A stretch of DNA of 26,297 nucleotides from a virus, in the IMG/VR virus record IMGVR_UViG_3300032246_000475, positions 1 to 26,297 of that record; one strand, given 5' to 3'. Every line of letters starts with the position of its first letter. The stretch's first letter is position 1. The position numbers and the translations under genes are program-made. Of the stretch, positions 6,353 through 12,059 are shown piece after piece. The notes below the pieces were generated by a model, which was not told where the DNA came from, searched no databases, and was given only the letters and a program-made list of their open reading frames with translations.

Positions 6353-6784
6353 ATGGCAGATTATAGAACATCTAAAGATTCAAGGGCTAAACATAAGCCA
6401 ATACCAGGTGGAAGAGAATATGTTATTAGTAACCTTGAAGATTCCGTTGCTAAGCCTAAGCCACTAGAAGATGAAGCCTATGCCAAGGCTAGGAAAGCCA
6501 ATGCTGACAATAAGTTTATGCAAGATGTTAGTTTAATTTATGTTGAGTTGGAAGAATTACTTCTATCTAAACACAAAGACTATGGTCCCAAGAACATCGC
6601 AGATGCACCTGGAGGTGCGCTTAACGGCTTGCGGGTAAGAATGCACGACAAGTTGGCTCGGATTAATCACTTGATTGATAGCAACCAGGAAGCACGACAC
6701 GAACCACTAGAGGATTCATTCAAAGACCTTGCCAACTATGCTATAATTGCACTGTTAGTATTGCGAGGGAAGTGGGATAAGTAA
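6353..6784 (+). CDS. Nmad1/DUF1599-like nucleotide-modification-associated protein
   Basis: This 143-aa protein carries the motif series of the Nmad1/DUF1599 group: SKHKDYGPKNI (residues 72-82), RVRMHDKLARI (94-104) and a helix with E-D-S-F-K-D-LANYA (120-130). The acidic helices are like those of all-alpha NTP pyrophosphatases (MazG/dUTPase superfamily). These proteins are often encoded with phage nucleotide metabolism or base-modification genes. Whether this one hydrolyses a nucleotide or helps modify bases cannot be told here. The first 50 residues are basic and probably flexible. A GAGG ribosome site precedes the ATG. Confidence 0.75.
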   Translation: MADYRTSKDSRAKHKPIPGGREYVISNLEDSVAKPKPLEDEAYAKARKANADNKFMQDVSLIYVELEELLLSKHKDYGPKNIADAPGGALNGLRVRMHDKLARINHLIDSNQEARHEPLEDSFKDLANYAIIALLVLRGKWDK

Positions 6785-7171
6785 TTGAAGGAACAAGAGT
6801 TGTTTGACTGGCTTAAGTCAGAGCACTACTCAGACCTTGAAAAATCCCCAGAAACATACGATGGTTTTGATTGCACATCACAAGAGCATAAACTATTTAT
6901 AGAATTAAAGTCAAGGCATACTCACTATGACACGTTGCTATTGGAGAAAAAGAAATATGATTTTCTTATTAGCACTTCAGATAGTCTTGACCTTGAGCCT
7001 TGCTATATCAACTCAACCCCCTCTGGTATATGGAAGTTTGTTTTATCTAAACTTTCTAACCTAGTATGGGAAGACAAGTGGCTGCCCGTAACCACAGAGT
7101 TTGCTAACAAATCTAAGATAACTAAACAAGTAACCTTCCTTCATATTGATTCAGGAGAAAAGATTAAGTGA
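6785..7171 (+). CDS. PD-(D/E)XK endonuclease-like protein
   Basis: A 128-aa protein is read from a TTG directly after the previous TAA. The core YDGFDCTSQEHKLFIELKSR (residues 25-44) provides Asp26/Asp29 and Glu40-x-Lys42, the PD-(D/E)XK arrangement, followed by a Lys-rich helix (LLLEKKKYDF). It looks like a small restriction-type or structure-specific endonuclease used in DNA metabolism. There is no methylase partner, so self/non-self restriction is not supported. The 3' end holds the ribosome site (CAGGAG) for the next gene, and the stop overlaps that start. Confidence 0.7.
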   Translation: MKEQELFDWLKSEHYSDLEKSPETYDGFDCTSQEHKLFIELKSRHTHYDTLLLEKKKYDFLISTSDSLDLEPCYINSTPSGIWKFVLSKLSNLVWEDKWLPVTTEFANKSKITKQVTFLHIDSGEKIK

Positions 7172-7809
7172 TGGAATGGAATCGCATTGAGCGATGGGAT
7201 TATGTAGTTGATTCTGTTGCCTCAGAATATCACCGTAAGTTTGAGATAGACCTTAATGATATTAAGCAGAGTTGTTATCAGTGGTTCATTGAACACCCTA
7301 ACAAACTAGATACGTGGGAAGCAATCGGAGATAAGGACGCAAAGAATTTAATCTATCGCTCTCTTCGCAACCAAGCATTAGATTATTGCCAGCGTTGGAA
7401 GGCTAAGTCTGGTGGATATGAAACATCTGACTTGTTTTATTATGAAGCGGATATGGTTGAGGCTTTACTCCCTCCTGTCTTGCGCGGTGAATTTAATGTC
7501 ATTGCAACTTTAGATTTAGGCAGACCAGGCAGACCTTCTGCTCCTGCTGAGGGTGGAAATCTAATGTCTATGATGATAGAAGTAGACGCAGGATTCTGGA
7601 AGTTATCTAAAGATGATAGAACATTATTGTTCTTGCGTTACGCAGAGGCTATGGATTTCCCAGACATCGCAAACGAATTAGGATTAAACAGTGAAGACGC
7701 AGCGCGTATGCGCCACAAGCGTGTCATTAAAAAGTTAATCAATAAGATAGGTGGCTTTAGACCTTATCGTGATGAGGACTTTAACGAACCTCAACCATCT
7801 GTGGAATAG
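7171..7809 (+). CDS. Sigma-70-like transcription factor
   Basis: A 212-aa protein starts at ATG 7171, with an in-frame GTG one codon earlier; AGGAG lies 13 nt before the ATG or 10 before the GTG. The N-terminal third (about residues 25-80) resembles sigma region 2: an acidic helix followed by RSLRNQALDYCQRWKAK. The C-terminal third (about 145-192) resembles region 4: LSKDDRTLLFLRYAEAMDF, then a helix-turn-helix ending MRHKRVIKKLI. A diverged spacer lies between. As last gene of the early operon it could direct RNA polymerase to phage promoters. Sequence divergence leaves a plain helix-turn-helix regulator possible. Its 3' end overlaps the convergent FmdB-like gene by 19 nt. Confidence 0.65.
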   Translation: MEWNRIERWDYVVDSVASEYHRKFEIDLNDIKQSCYQWFIEHPNKLDTWEAIGDKDAKNLIYRSLRNQALDYCQRWKAKSGGYETSDLFYYEADMVEALLPPVLRGEFNVIATLDLGRPGRPSAPAEGGNLMSMMIEVDAGFWKLSKDDRTLLFLRYAEAMDFPDIANELGLNSEDAARMRHKRVIKKLINKIGGFRPYRDEDFNEPQPSVE

Positions 7810-7958
7810 AACCCACCAGTTTTAAAGATGGTTGGTGTTGCTGACCAGATTCTACTCATCGTCTGATGACAGCACACTGGCTCGTGGTCTTCACCAAATC
7901 CTCGTTCATATTCTACTTGACTTCCACATTTGCTACATCTGTATTCATATGTTGGCAT
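7791..7958 (-). CDS. FmdB-like zinc-ribbon protein
   Basis: This 55-aa protein begins MPTYEYRCSKCGSQVEYE, the hallmark of the FmdB/CxxC-SSSS zinc-ribbon family. Cys8-x2-Cys11 forms the first knuckle and Cys29-Cys30 the second, here CC instead of C-x2-C. It ends with the family's TGGFYSTDG signature. FmdB-type proteins are thought to be regulatory, but their mechanism is poorly known. The SD GAGGGG precedes the ATG, which shares one base with the upstream stop (TAATG). It is the last gene of the minus-strand cluster and overlaps the sigma-like gene on the other strand. Confidence 0.85.
   Translation of the reverse strand: MPTYEYRCSKCGSQVEYERGFGEDHEPVCCHQTMSRIWSATPTIFKTGGFYSTDG
7792..7834. repeat. 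8-bp inverted repeat at the convergent gene ends
   Basis: CAACCATC (7792-7799) and GATGGTTG (7827-7834) are perfect inverted arms around a 27-nt loop at the meeting point of two converging operons. No T-run follows on either strand, so terminator function is weakly supported. Confidence 0.4.
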
Positions 7959-8134
7959 TATATCCCCTCATCTATCGGCGTTGGTGCTGTCGTTAGCGTC
8001 CCGCATTCTTTACATTTCTGTTTCAAATCATACCAGCCTATACTTCTATCTTCCCTGTCCCACATTACAGTTATCTCAAACATAAGACAACCACATATAC
8101 AAGCAAAGGTAGGTTCACCTTGCAGGTCAAACAT
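7958..8134 (-). CDS. Cys-rich zinc-ribbon-like microprotein
   Basis: This 58-aa protein contains FACICGCLMF (Cys12, Cys14, Cys16) and KCKECG (Cys41, Cys44), a plausible four-ligand zinc ribbon. Start and stop each share one base with their neighbours (TGATG and TAATG), so it is translationally coupled in a row of small genes. The function is unknown. Confidence 0.75.
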   Translation of the reverse strand: MFDLQGEPTFACICGCLMFEITVMWDREDRSIGWYDLKQKCKECGTLTTAPTPIDEGI

Positions 8135-8550
8135 CAATACCAGTTTTTACGTAGGTGATGATTCAAGGCACGGCAAGGTTCGGTATAACGATGTTCAATA
8201 TATCTATACGCCCTAAGTATCTGTATTGCAGGGTCTTTAGACTTCTCATTTAACACCTGTCCGATACCAAAGGCTGTGCTTTTCGGGTTGTCTGCCAGGT
8301 GGTCAAAGCGACTCTCGGCTGTGAACAATTGGACCACACAATTCTGTTGGTAAGGTGTCCAACCATAACCTATCTTAGCAAAGGCAATAGCCATTTTCTT
8401 ATTGGCTTTCTTCTCTGCCCAAGTAGCCTGTGTCTGCACTACCTTAGGCTTGTGCTTGCTAATAGTAATCTCAACATCAACAGTCTTGTTTAAGGGGAAT
8501 GATACAAAAGCAATTACCAATATACTTATAGCAAATAGTTTGCTGCTCAC
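8134..8550 (-). CDS. Secreted lytic transglycosylase-like protein
   Basis: This 138-aa protein has a GTG start overlapping the WhiB stop (GTGA). Residues 3-20 form a hydrophobic signal or anchor segment. The C-terminal domain reads like a goose-lysozyme/SLT transglycosylase: AESRFDHLADNPKSTAFGIGQ with catalytic Glu79, then a helix AYRYIEHRY and a closing LNHHLRKNWY. It would cleave peptidoglycan glycan strands outside the membrane. It is separate from the lysis cassette at 64-1015 and co-transcribed with regulators, so it may act early or in exclusion rather than final lysis. A host-like cell-wall enzyme acquired by the phage is also possible. Confidence 0.78.
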   Translation of the reverse strand: MSSKLFAISILVIAFVSFPLNKTVDVEITISKHKPKVVQTQATWAEKKANKKMAIAFAKIGYGWTPYQQNCVVQLFTAESRFDHLADNPKSTAFGIGQVLNEKSKDPAIQILRAYRYIEHRYTEPCRALNHHLRKNWY

Positions 8551-8792
8551 GCCGCCTTCTTCCTTCGTAAGATTTGACGTGAACGTTCAGTTAGTCCACC
8601 CCAGATACCGAATCTCTCATCGTTATCTATTGAATATTGCAGACATTCTACCCTAACCTCACACAAATTGCATATACGTTTAGCGTGTTGCGGTCCAATC
8701 GCGTCCCCCTTTTCAGGAAAGAATAGTTCAGGGTCAACCTCTGAACATCTAGCAAACTTTGTCCACTCTGGCGGTCCGAATGCGTCTATCAT
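8547..8792 (-). CDS. whiB: WhiB-family transcriptional regulator
   Basis: This 81-aa protein has the full WhiB signature. Four cysteines (Cys16, Cys41-x2-Cys44-x5-Cys50) bind a 4Fe-4S cluster, FGIWGGL (residues 61-67) forms the turn that contacts the sigma factor, and a basic tail RRKK binds DNA. WhiB proteins are restricted to Actinobacteria and their phages and act by binding the primary sigma factor. Phage WhiB proteins can down-regulate host WhiB genes or redirect transcription. The ribosome site GGAGAGGG lies 7 nt from the ATG. Its 5' end overlaps a small membrane-protein gene by 44 nt. Confidence 0.95.
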   Translation of the reverse strand: MIDAFGPPEWTKFARCSEVDPELFFPEKGDAIGPQHAKRICNLCEVRVECLQYSIDNDERFGIWGGLTERSRQILRRKKAA

Positions 8793-8886
8793 TTTGATAC
8801 CCTCTCCACGATTTCCAATAAGATTTTAGTTTAGAATTGTATCTAATCAATAGTAAAACAATTATAAGTGCTGTTGCTCCACTCAT
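8749..8886 (-). CDS. Small single-pass membrane protein
   Basis: A 45-aa frame starts at an ATG overlapping the upstream stop (ATGA). Residues 4-15 (ATALIIVLLLIR) form a short membrane helix. The rest is basic, with several Arg/Lys and two Trp. It overlaps the WhiB gene by 44 nt, so its last third shares DNA with WhiB in another frame. Coupling supports expression; function is unknown. Confidence 0.5.
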   Translation of the reverse strand: MSGATALIIVLLLIRYNSKLKSYWKSWRGYQNDRRIRTARVDKVC

Positions 8887-9119
8887 ACTGCCCTTAGATG
8901 ACGCACTTCCAATACGTTCTCGGCTTGTGAATAATGAATATCTTCGTAGAAGGTTTCACTCTTAGCCTGGTGAGCATAGAGCCATTCATCCTGGTGTTCA
9001 AGCGTCATCGCTGACCATATTGGTGGTAGTTCTACGCCCTCTGGTAACCAGACATTCACAATCCTCACACCCTCTACCCTATAACTAATCTGTAATTGTT
9101 TTCCTGTTGTGCTACTCAA
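8883..9119 (-). CDS. Hypothetical protein
   Basis: A 78-aa protein is read from a TTG at 9119 that overlaps the upstream TAG, with GGAG 7 nt upstream. A longer in-frame extension to 9299 would duplicate the upstream zinc-protein gene in another frame and is rejected. The sequence contains RVEGVRIVNVWLPEGVELPP and an acidic, aromatic C-terminus. No family is recognised. Confidence 0.6.
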   Translation of the reverse strand: MSSTTGKQLQISYRVEGVRIVNVWLPEGVELPPIWSAMTLEHQDEWLYAHQAKSETFYEDIHYSQAENVLEVRHLRAV

Positions 9120-9321
9120 CTTCAAACTCCGTCTCTGTTGTATGCGCTTCGTTACAGTCAGGACAAGTCCAATCTGCATATACGTAACAGACATCGTGCT
9201 TGTATTCTTTAGAGCAAGGCACTTCATCTGACCAACCACAATCACACTCCACTTCCCATAAATCATTATAAGAATTTGAATAGGCAACGCTATCGCCACC
9301 CAACCACATCGGCTCAGGCAT
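9112..9321 (-). CDS. Cys-rich zinc-binding-like microprotein
   Basis: A 69-aa protein starts at ATG 9321, which overlaps the upstream stop by 8 nt (ATGCCTGA). Six cysteines (26, 28, 36, 45, 53 and 56) and two histidines (42, 60) are arranged as ECDCGW, then a spaced pair, then WTCPDC, typical of one or two zinc knuckles. The C-terminus is acidic. The function is unknown. Confidence 0.72.
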   Translation of the reverse strand: MPEPMWLGGDSVAYSNSYNDLWEVECDCGWSDEVPCSKEYKHDVCYVYADWTCPDCNEAHTTETEFEVE

Positions 9322-9457
9322 TAAACACACCGTCCCAACTGGCAAGAATATCTGCCGCGTCTCTAGTCCGCTTCTCTACTGGTTCAACTTTTATCTCTGC
9401 AATTTTCTTTGCAGTATCTATCACCGCAACCCAACTCACTTCTACATTCTCACTCAT
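9314..9457 (-). CDS. Small hypothetical protein
   Basis: This 47-aa frame has an ATG overlapping the upstream stop (ATGA) and GAGGGG upstream. It is helical and charged, contains AKKIAEIKVEPVEKRTRDAA and has no cysteine. No family is recognised. Confidence 0.6.
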   Translation of the reverse strand: MSENVEVSWVAVIDTAKKIAEIKVEPVEKRTRDAADILASWDGVFNA

Positions 9458-9597
9458 ACTACTATCCCCTCGTCCTTGTTGTGTTGTATAGCCATATCCA
9501 TAAAGCAGTCATCGCATACAGGTTTTGAATTGAACGCATTCTCCCAATCGCCGTTCGGTATTTCCCACCCGCAATACTGACATATTCTTTTAGCCAT
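9454..9597 (-). CDS. Zinc-ribbon microprotein
   Basis: This 47-aa protein has two clean knuckles, Cys6-x2-Cys9 (ICQYCG) and Cys28-x2-Cys31 (VCDDC), 18 residues apart: a minimal zinc ribbon. GGGAG lies 7 nt upstream of the ATG. The start overlaps the upstream stop by 8 nt (ATGGCTAA). Confidence 0.75.
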   Translation of the reverse strand: MAKRICQYCGWEIPNGDWENAFNSKPVCDDCFMDMAIQHNKDEGIVV

Positions 9598-9676
9598 TCT
9601 TAAACTCCCGTCCGTGTTCACATTCATTCATAGGGTATAAGCAATCTCCACATATTGCAACTGTATTCTCACTCAT
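9590..9676 (-). CDS. 28-aa zinc-knuckle microprotein
   Basis: This very short frame contains Cys9-x2-Cys12, Cys19 and His21, enough for one zinc site. Both ends overlap neighbours by 8 nt (ATGAGTGA at the start, ATGGCTAA at the end). Its size makes chance a concern; the coupling and Cys pattern are the support. Confidence 0.55.
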   Translation of the reverse strand: MSENTVAICGDCLYPMNECEHGREFKNG

Positions 9677-9806
9677 AATTGCAATCCCTATCTATGTCTC
9701 CACAATCAGGGCATACAAACATATAGCAACCCTCTTCGTGTCCAGGTATATCGCAGTCAAGCCATATCCTATCGCTTAGGCAATCTTTAACTATAAGTCT
9801 GCTCAC
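9669..9806 (-). CDS. Zinc-ribbon-like microprotein
   Basis: A 45-aa frame has a GTG start overlapping the upstream stop (GTGA), with GGGGG 5 nt before it. Cysteines at 9, 18, 27, 32, 35 and 42, including FVCPDCG, suggest a zinc ribbon. The function is unknown. Confidence 0.65.
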   Translation of the reverse strand: MSRLIVKDCLSDRIWLDCDIPGHEEGCYMFVCPDCGDIDRDCNYE

Positions 9807-9958
9807 TTGTTCCCCCAATAACACTTAGTTAATTCTCCCCAACAATATCCTTCGCCATTACCCACCCACCATAGATGATTAGTGATATAGAATAAGGCTA
9901 CGATTCCAAGCCCCGTAAGAATTCCCAGGACATACCACCCACGATTAGTTAGTTTCAT
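9803..9958 (-). CDS. Small membrane protein with Trp/Cys-rich tail
   Basis: This 51-aa protein has one membrane helix (about residues 8-28, WYVLGILTGLGIVALFYI) and a Trp- and Gly-rich tail with Cys39 and Cys46. GGAG lies 9 nt before the ATG, and the gene overlaps the previous one by 14 nt. Function unknown. Confidence 0.65.
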   Translation of the reverse strand: MKLTNRGWYVLGILTGLGIVALFYITNHLWWVGNGEGYCWGELTKCYWGNK

Positions 9959-10169
9959 TAGCCAACTCTCCTTCGCATTCGTTTAGTAAGTCTCTAATCT
10001 GCTCGTTAATGTCATACTCACTGATACCACCTTCGTCAAAAATCTTGACGGCTTTAGCCCACGTCCCAGCGGGACGCTCTGAATATGAACTGTCCCACCA
10101 TAACGCCATAATCTCATCGTCAGGGTTGTAATCATTCGTGAATATCTGAACTAAATCTTTAGCCTTCAT
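9945..10169 (-). CDS. Hypothetical acidic protein
   Basis: This 74-aa protein starts at an ATG sharing one base with the upstream stop (TAATG). It is acidic and lacks cysteine clusters. Phrases such as DEIMALWWDSS and YDINEQIRDLLNECE suggest a small alpha/beta domain with a terminal helix. No family is recognised. Confidence 0.7.
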   Translation of the reverse strand: MKAKDLVQIFTNDYNPDDEIMALWWDSSYSERPAGTWAKAVKIFDEGGISEYDINEQIRDLLNECEGELANETN

Positions 10170-10471
10170 TACGCATTCACCAACTCACTTGCAACTGCAC
10201 GGCGCACTAGATTCTGGTGCTTGCTAGTGGTAACGCTGAACTTTTGCGCCACTACATACCAACCTTCGGCAGAATGCCACGCAATCGGCGTGCGATAACT
10301 TAACACCACGTAATCTATTGACTCTTTAACCTTCTCATATTGTGCAACTTCTTCACTATCTAACCGCCCATAACTATTCGTGCGTCCGTCTAAGCCTTCT
10401 AGTGCTGACGCTCTAAAGTCTAAACGATTAGTGATGTAATATTCTGCGTCTCTCTGATTTACTTGCTTCAT
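10169..10471 (-). CDS. Hypothetical protein
   Basis: This 100-aa protein is the first gene of the segment served by the promoter module at 10534-10596. A strong AGGAG lies 8 nt before the ATG. It is mixed in composition, contains GWYVVAQKFSVTTSKHQN near the C-terminus and has no membrane segment. No family is recognised. Confidence 0.75.
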   Translation of the reverse strand: MKQVNQRDAEYYITNRLDFRASALEGLDGRTNSYGRLDSEEVAQYEKVKESIDYVVLSYRTPIAWHSAEGWYVVAQKFSVTTSKHQNLVRRAVASELVNA

Positions 10472-10533
10472 TCTTTTATCTCCTAGTTTTATTTATTGCC
10501 GATAATGCGCGGGCTTTCCGCACTCTATCTTGT

Positions 10534-10596
10534 GTCCTAATCGTGTCGCGAACACGCGCCCTCTGTCAAGAGTTTAGGACTATGACTTGCGTCATA
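10534..10596 (-). promoter_or_regulatory. Promoter module A: CRP-like operator, -35/-10, inverted repeats
   Basis: On the minus strand a 16-bp palindrome, TATGACGCAAGTCATA (10596-10581), is followed after 11 bp by TTGACA (10569-10564). A weak -10, CACGAT, lies at 18-bp spacing (10545-10540). The same DNA holds 7-bp outer arms GTCCTAA/TTAGGAC (10534-10540, 10574-10580) and two inner hairpins (CTCT/AGAG and CGTGT/ACACG). The ATG is 69 nt beyond the -10, with a further small hairpin (10507-10523) in the leader. Confidence 0.65.
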
Positions 10597-10597
10597 T

Positions 10598-10729
10598 CTA
10601 ATCAACGTTCGTATCGTAACTAATTCCACACTCCTTACAATTAAATACTGCCATTCTTCCCGCCCCGTAAGGCTCTATCGTTACCTTTATCGGGCTATCA
10701 CAATCTGCACACATCATCGGTTGACCCAT
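10598..10729 (-). CDS. Zinc-ribbon microprotein
   Basis: This 43-aa protein has Cys7-x2-Cys10 (MCADC) and Cys31-x2-Cys34 (NCKECG), a clean minimal zinc ribbon. GGGG precedes the ATG by 6 nt. The stop lies 2 bp from operator A. Confidence 0.75.
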   Translation of the reverse strand: MGQPMMCADCDSPIKVTIEPYGAGRMAVFNCKECGISYDTNVD

Positions 10730-10732
10730 TAT

Positions 10733-10897
10733 TCACCCCACTCTCATCACTTGCGGATGTCCTAGTAATCTTCTCACTTGCGCTAACTGGTCTAGTCTCC
10801 CCTGGTAGTAGTTGCGGTCATTCTCTCCCGTGCTAGTGGTCAATCTATCTAACACCCATTCCGCCTCTACGTTTAGGAATTGCTCTAACTCTTTCAT
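10733..10897 (-). CDS. Small hypothetical helical protein
   Basis: A 54-aa protein starts at an ATG overlapping the upstream stop (ATGA) with AGGGAG just before. It is helical and charged, with no cysteine; LEQFLNVEAEWVLDRL and QLAQVRRLLG suggest two helices. No family is recognised. Confidence 0.65.
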   Translation of the reverse strand: MKELEQFLNVEAEWVLDRLTTSTGENDRNYYQGRLDQLAQVRRLLGHPQVMRVG

Positions 10898-10971
10898 TCT
10901 TCTCCCTCTTTAATGGTCATTAGTTCATTCTCTTCATCGTGTTCATATCCGCATTCATCGCACATATCCAT
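10894..10971 (-). CDS. 25-aa CxxC microprotein
   Basis: This tiny acidic frame carries Cys4-x2-Cys7 and His11 (MCDECGYEH). The start shares one base with the upstream stop (TAATG), and the stop overlaps the next start (ATGA). Coupling at both ends is the main support. Confidence 0.5.
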   Translation of the reverse strand: MDMCDECGYEHDEENELMTIKEGEE

Positions 10972-11081
10972 TATTCCACCTCGCAATCGTGTCCATATGC
11001 CCACTCTTGCGCGTCCATATCATCTAGCAAGTCAAACACTCTAGAGCATTCCACGCACTTAGCCTTAGTCATTATCTTCAT
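10971..11081 (-). CDS. Zinc-knuckle microprotein
   Basis: A 36-aa frame has Cys9-x2-Cys12 (KCVECS) and His31-x-Cys33, a plausible single zinc site. Both ends share one base with neighbouring genes (TAATG). Confidence 0.62.
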   Translation of the reverse strand: MKIMTKAKCVECSRVFDLLDDMDAQEWAYGHDCEVE

Positions 11082-11212
11082 TATCCTATTCTCCATTCCG
11101 TTTTAGAAGTAAAGTCTCTCCCGCAAGTGTCGCATATCTCTTGCCCGTCGTGGTATCGGTGTTCGCATATGAGACACCCATTCTGGCAATCTCCTAAGTG
11201 TAAAGTAGTCAT
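11081..11212 (-). CDS. Zinc-ribbon microprotein
   Basis: A 43-aa protein has Cys9, Cys13 and Cys16 (QNGCLICEH), and Cys27-x2-Cys30 (ICDTCGRDF), a typical ribbon with an extra cysteine. Both ends share one base with neighbours (TAATG). Confidence 0.72.
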   Translation of the reverse strand: MTTLHLGDCQNGCLICEHRYHDGQEICDTCGRDFTSKTEWRIG

Positions 11213-11523
11213 TACGCCACCTCTTCTAACTCTAGTTCCACGTCCTCTATCGCTTGATTGAATAAGTCGGTGTAATAAAGGTAAAGGTCTAGGCTCATTA
11301 AGCCGATAATCGTAACCTCTCCCATATGTCCTAATTCTGCAGACCCTCTATCGTCATATTCTCCTGGCATATCTTGCCATTCCTTGATTATCTGGTTATT
11401 GTAAACTGGTAGGTAACCGTCCACCCATTCGCCAGAATTATCTTTAATCTCTTCTAACTCTAACCCTTTACCTAGTTCGGTTTTAATCTCTTCTATCATC
11501 TGGTTAATCACTGCTTGATTCAT
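11212..11523 (-). CDS. Hypothetical acidic protein
   Basis: A 103-aa protein is the first gene after promoter module B. AGGAG lies 9 nt before the ATG. It is strongly acidic with helical ends; the middle contains GEWVDGYLPVYNNQ and GEVTIIGLMSLDLYLYY. No family is recognised and no catalytic motif is evident. Confidence 0.72.
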   Translation of the reverse strand: MNQAVINQMIEEIKTELGKGLELEEIKDNSGEWVDGYLPVYNNQIIKEWQDMPGEYDDRGSAELGHMGEVTIIGLMSLDLYLYYTDLFNQAIEDVELELEEVA

Positions 11524-11577
11524 ATACCTAGTCTCCTAATCTAGTTACTGCAAGGCGTGGCAATCTGCCCGCCTAGT

Positions 11578-11637
11578 GCCTTAGTGTGCCGTGAACACTC
11601 GCTCTCTTCAAGAGGCTAAGGCGTGAATTACATCACT
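11578..11637 (-). promoter_or_regulatory. Promoter module B: CRP-like operator, -35/-10, inverted repeats
   Basis: The minus-strand order matches module A. The palindrome AGTGATGTAATTCACG (11637-11622) is followed by a 10-bp gap and TTGAAG (11611-11606). After 17 bp comes CACACT (11588-11583). Outer arms GCCTTAG/CTAAGGC (11578-11584, 11616-11622) enclose CTCT/AGAG and AGTGT/ACACT hairpins. The operator lies 2 bp past the stop of the upstream gene. The leader to the ATG is about 60 nt. Confidence 0.65.
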
Positions 11638-11639
11638 AA

Positions 11640-11741
11640 CTATCCCTTGCACTTGTGGTTGAAATAACCGTCATCCGTTTTCCATTCGCGTTTACAATCG
11701 GCGCAATATCCGCCCTGCTTAATCTTGATTCGTCTAGCCAT
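11640..11741 (-). CDS. 33-aa C2HC zinc-knuckle microprotein
   Basis: This basic frame contains Cys13-x2-Cys16 (YCADCKREW), His29 and Cys31. The start shares one base with the upstream stop (TAATG). The basic N-terminus (MARRIKIK) suggests possible nucleic-acid contact. Confidence 0.6.
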   Translation of the reverse strand: MARRIKIKQGGYCADCKREWKTDDGYFNHKCKG

Positions 11742-12004
11742 TACGCCACCACCTTAAAGCCTTTAAAGATAGCGTCCGATTCCCGATAAGGCTCGTGTGG
11801 TAGTCGCCCGTCTCTCTTTATTGTGCGTTCCGCCATAGCGAGAGCGTCCGCCTTGCTTGTGCCGTAGTAGGTAGATTCACTCTCTACGCCGTCTACTAGG
11901 GCATTCACTTGCCACCCCTTGCCATAGCCGTATCGGGCTAGATTAGTCGCGTGTAGTTGCATATCCTTGCCTTTCATTCGTCTTACAAGGTAGACATTCG
12001 CCAC
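11741..12004 (-). CDS. Hypothetical protein
   Basis: An 87-aa protein is read from a GTG at 12004 behind GGGGG (6 nt). The next in-frame ATG is at codon 10. It is basic and contains a beta-rich N-terminus, GWQVNALVDGVE and a helix SKADALAMAERTIKRDG. No family is recognised. Its ribosome site lies inside the 3' arm of a strong GC hairpin. Confidence 0.68.
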   Translation of the reverse strand: MANVYLVRRMKGKDMQLHATNLARYGYGKGWQVNALVDGVESESTYYGTSKADALAMAERTIKRDGRLPHEPYRESDAIFKGFKVVA

Positions 12005-12009
12005 CTAGT

Positions 12010-12051
12010 GCCCCCGTCGGATTATGAACCCGTAGCCCGTAGCGCGGGGGC
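12010..12051 (-). promoter_or_regulatory. GC hairpin covering the ribosome site of the next gene
   Basis: Arms GCCCCCG and CGGGGGC are perfect 7-bp complements (12010-12016, 12045-12051) around 28 nt. In the minus-strand mRNA the 3' arm is the only SD-like sequence for the GTG at 12004. It could gate translation or act as an attenuator. No T-run follows. Confidence 0.5.
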
Positions 12052-12059
12052 GGTGTTAC

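Noticed and set aside
7866-8216. 116-codon plus-strand open frame
   Set aside because: It is antisense to the FmdB-like gene, the Cys-rich gene and the end of the transglycosylase gene, has no ribosome site and looks unlike a protein.
9120-9299. N-terminal extension of the minus-strand gene ending at 8883
   Set aside because: It is an out-of-frame reading of the Cys-rich gene at 9112-9321. The TTG at 9119 with GGAG and stop overlap is a better start.
12010-12051. tRNA-Met-like segment (minus strand CGGGTTCATAATCCG between 7-bp GC arms)
   Set aside because: The arms enclose only 28 nt; there is no room for D and T arms and no CCA-like context. It is a simple hairpin.
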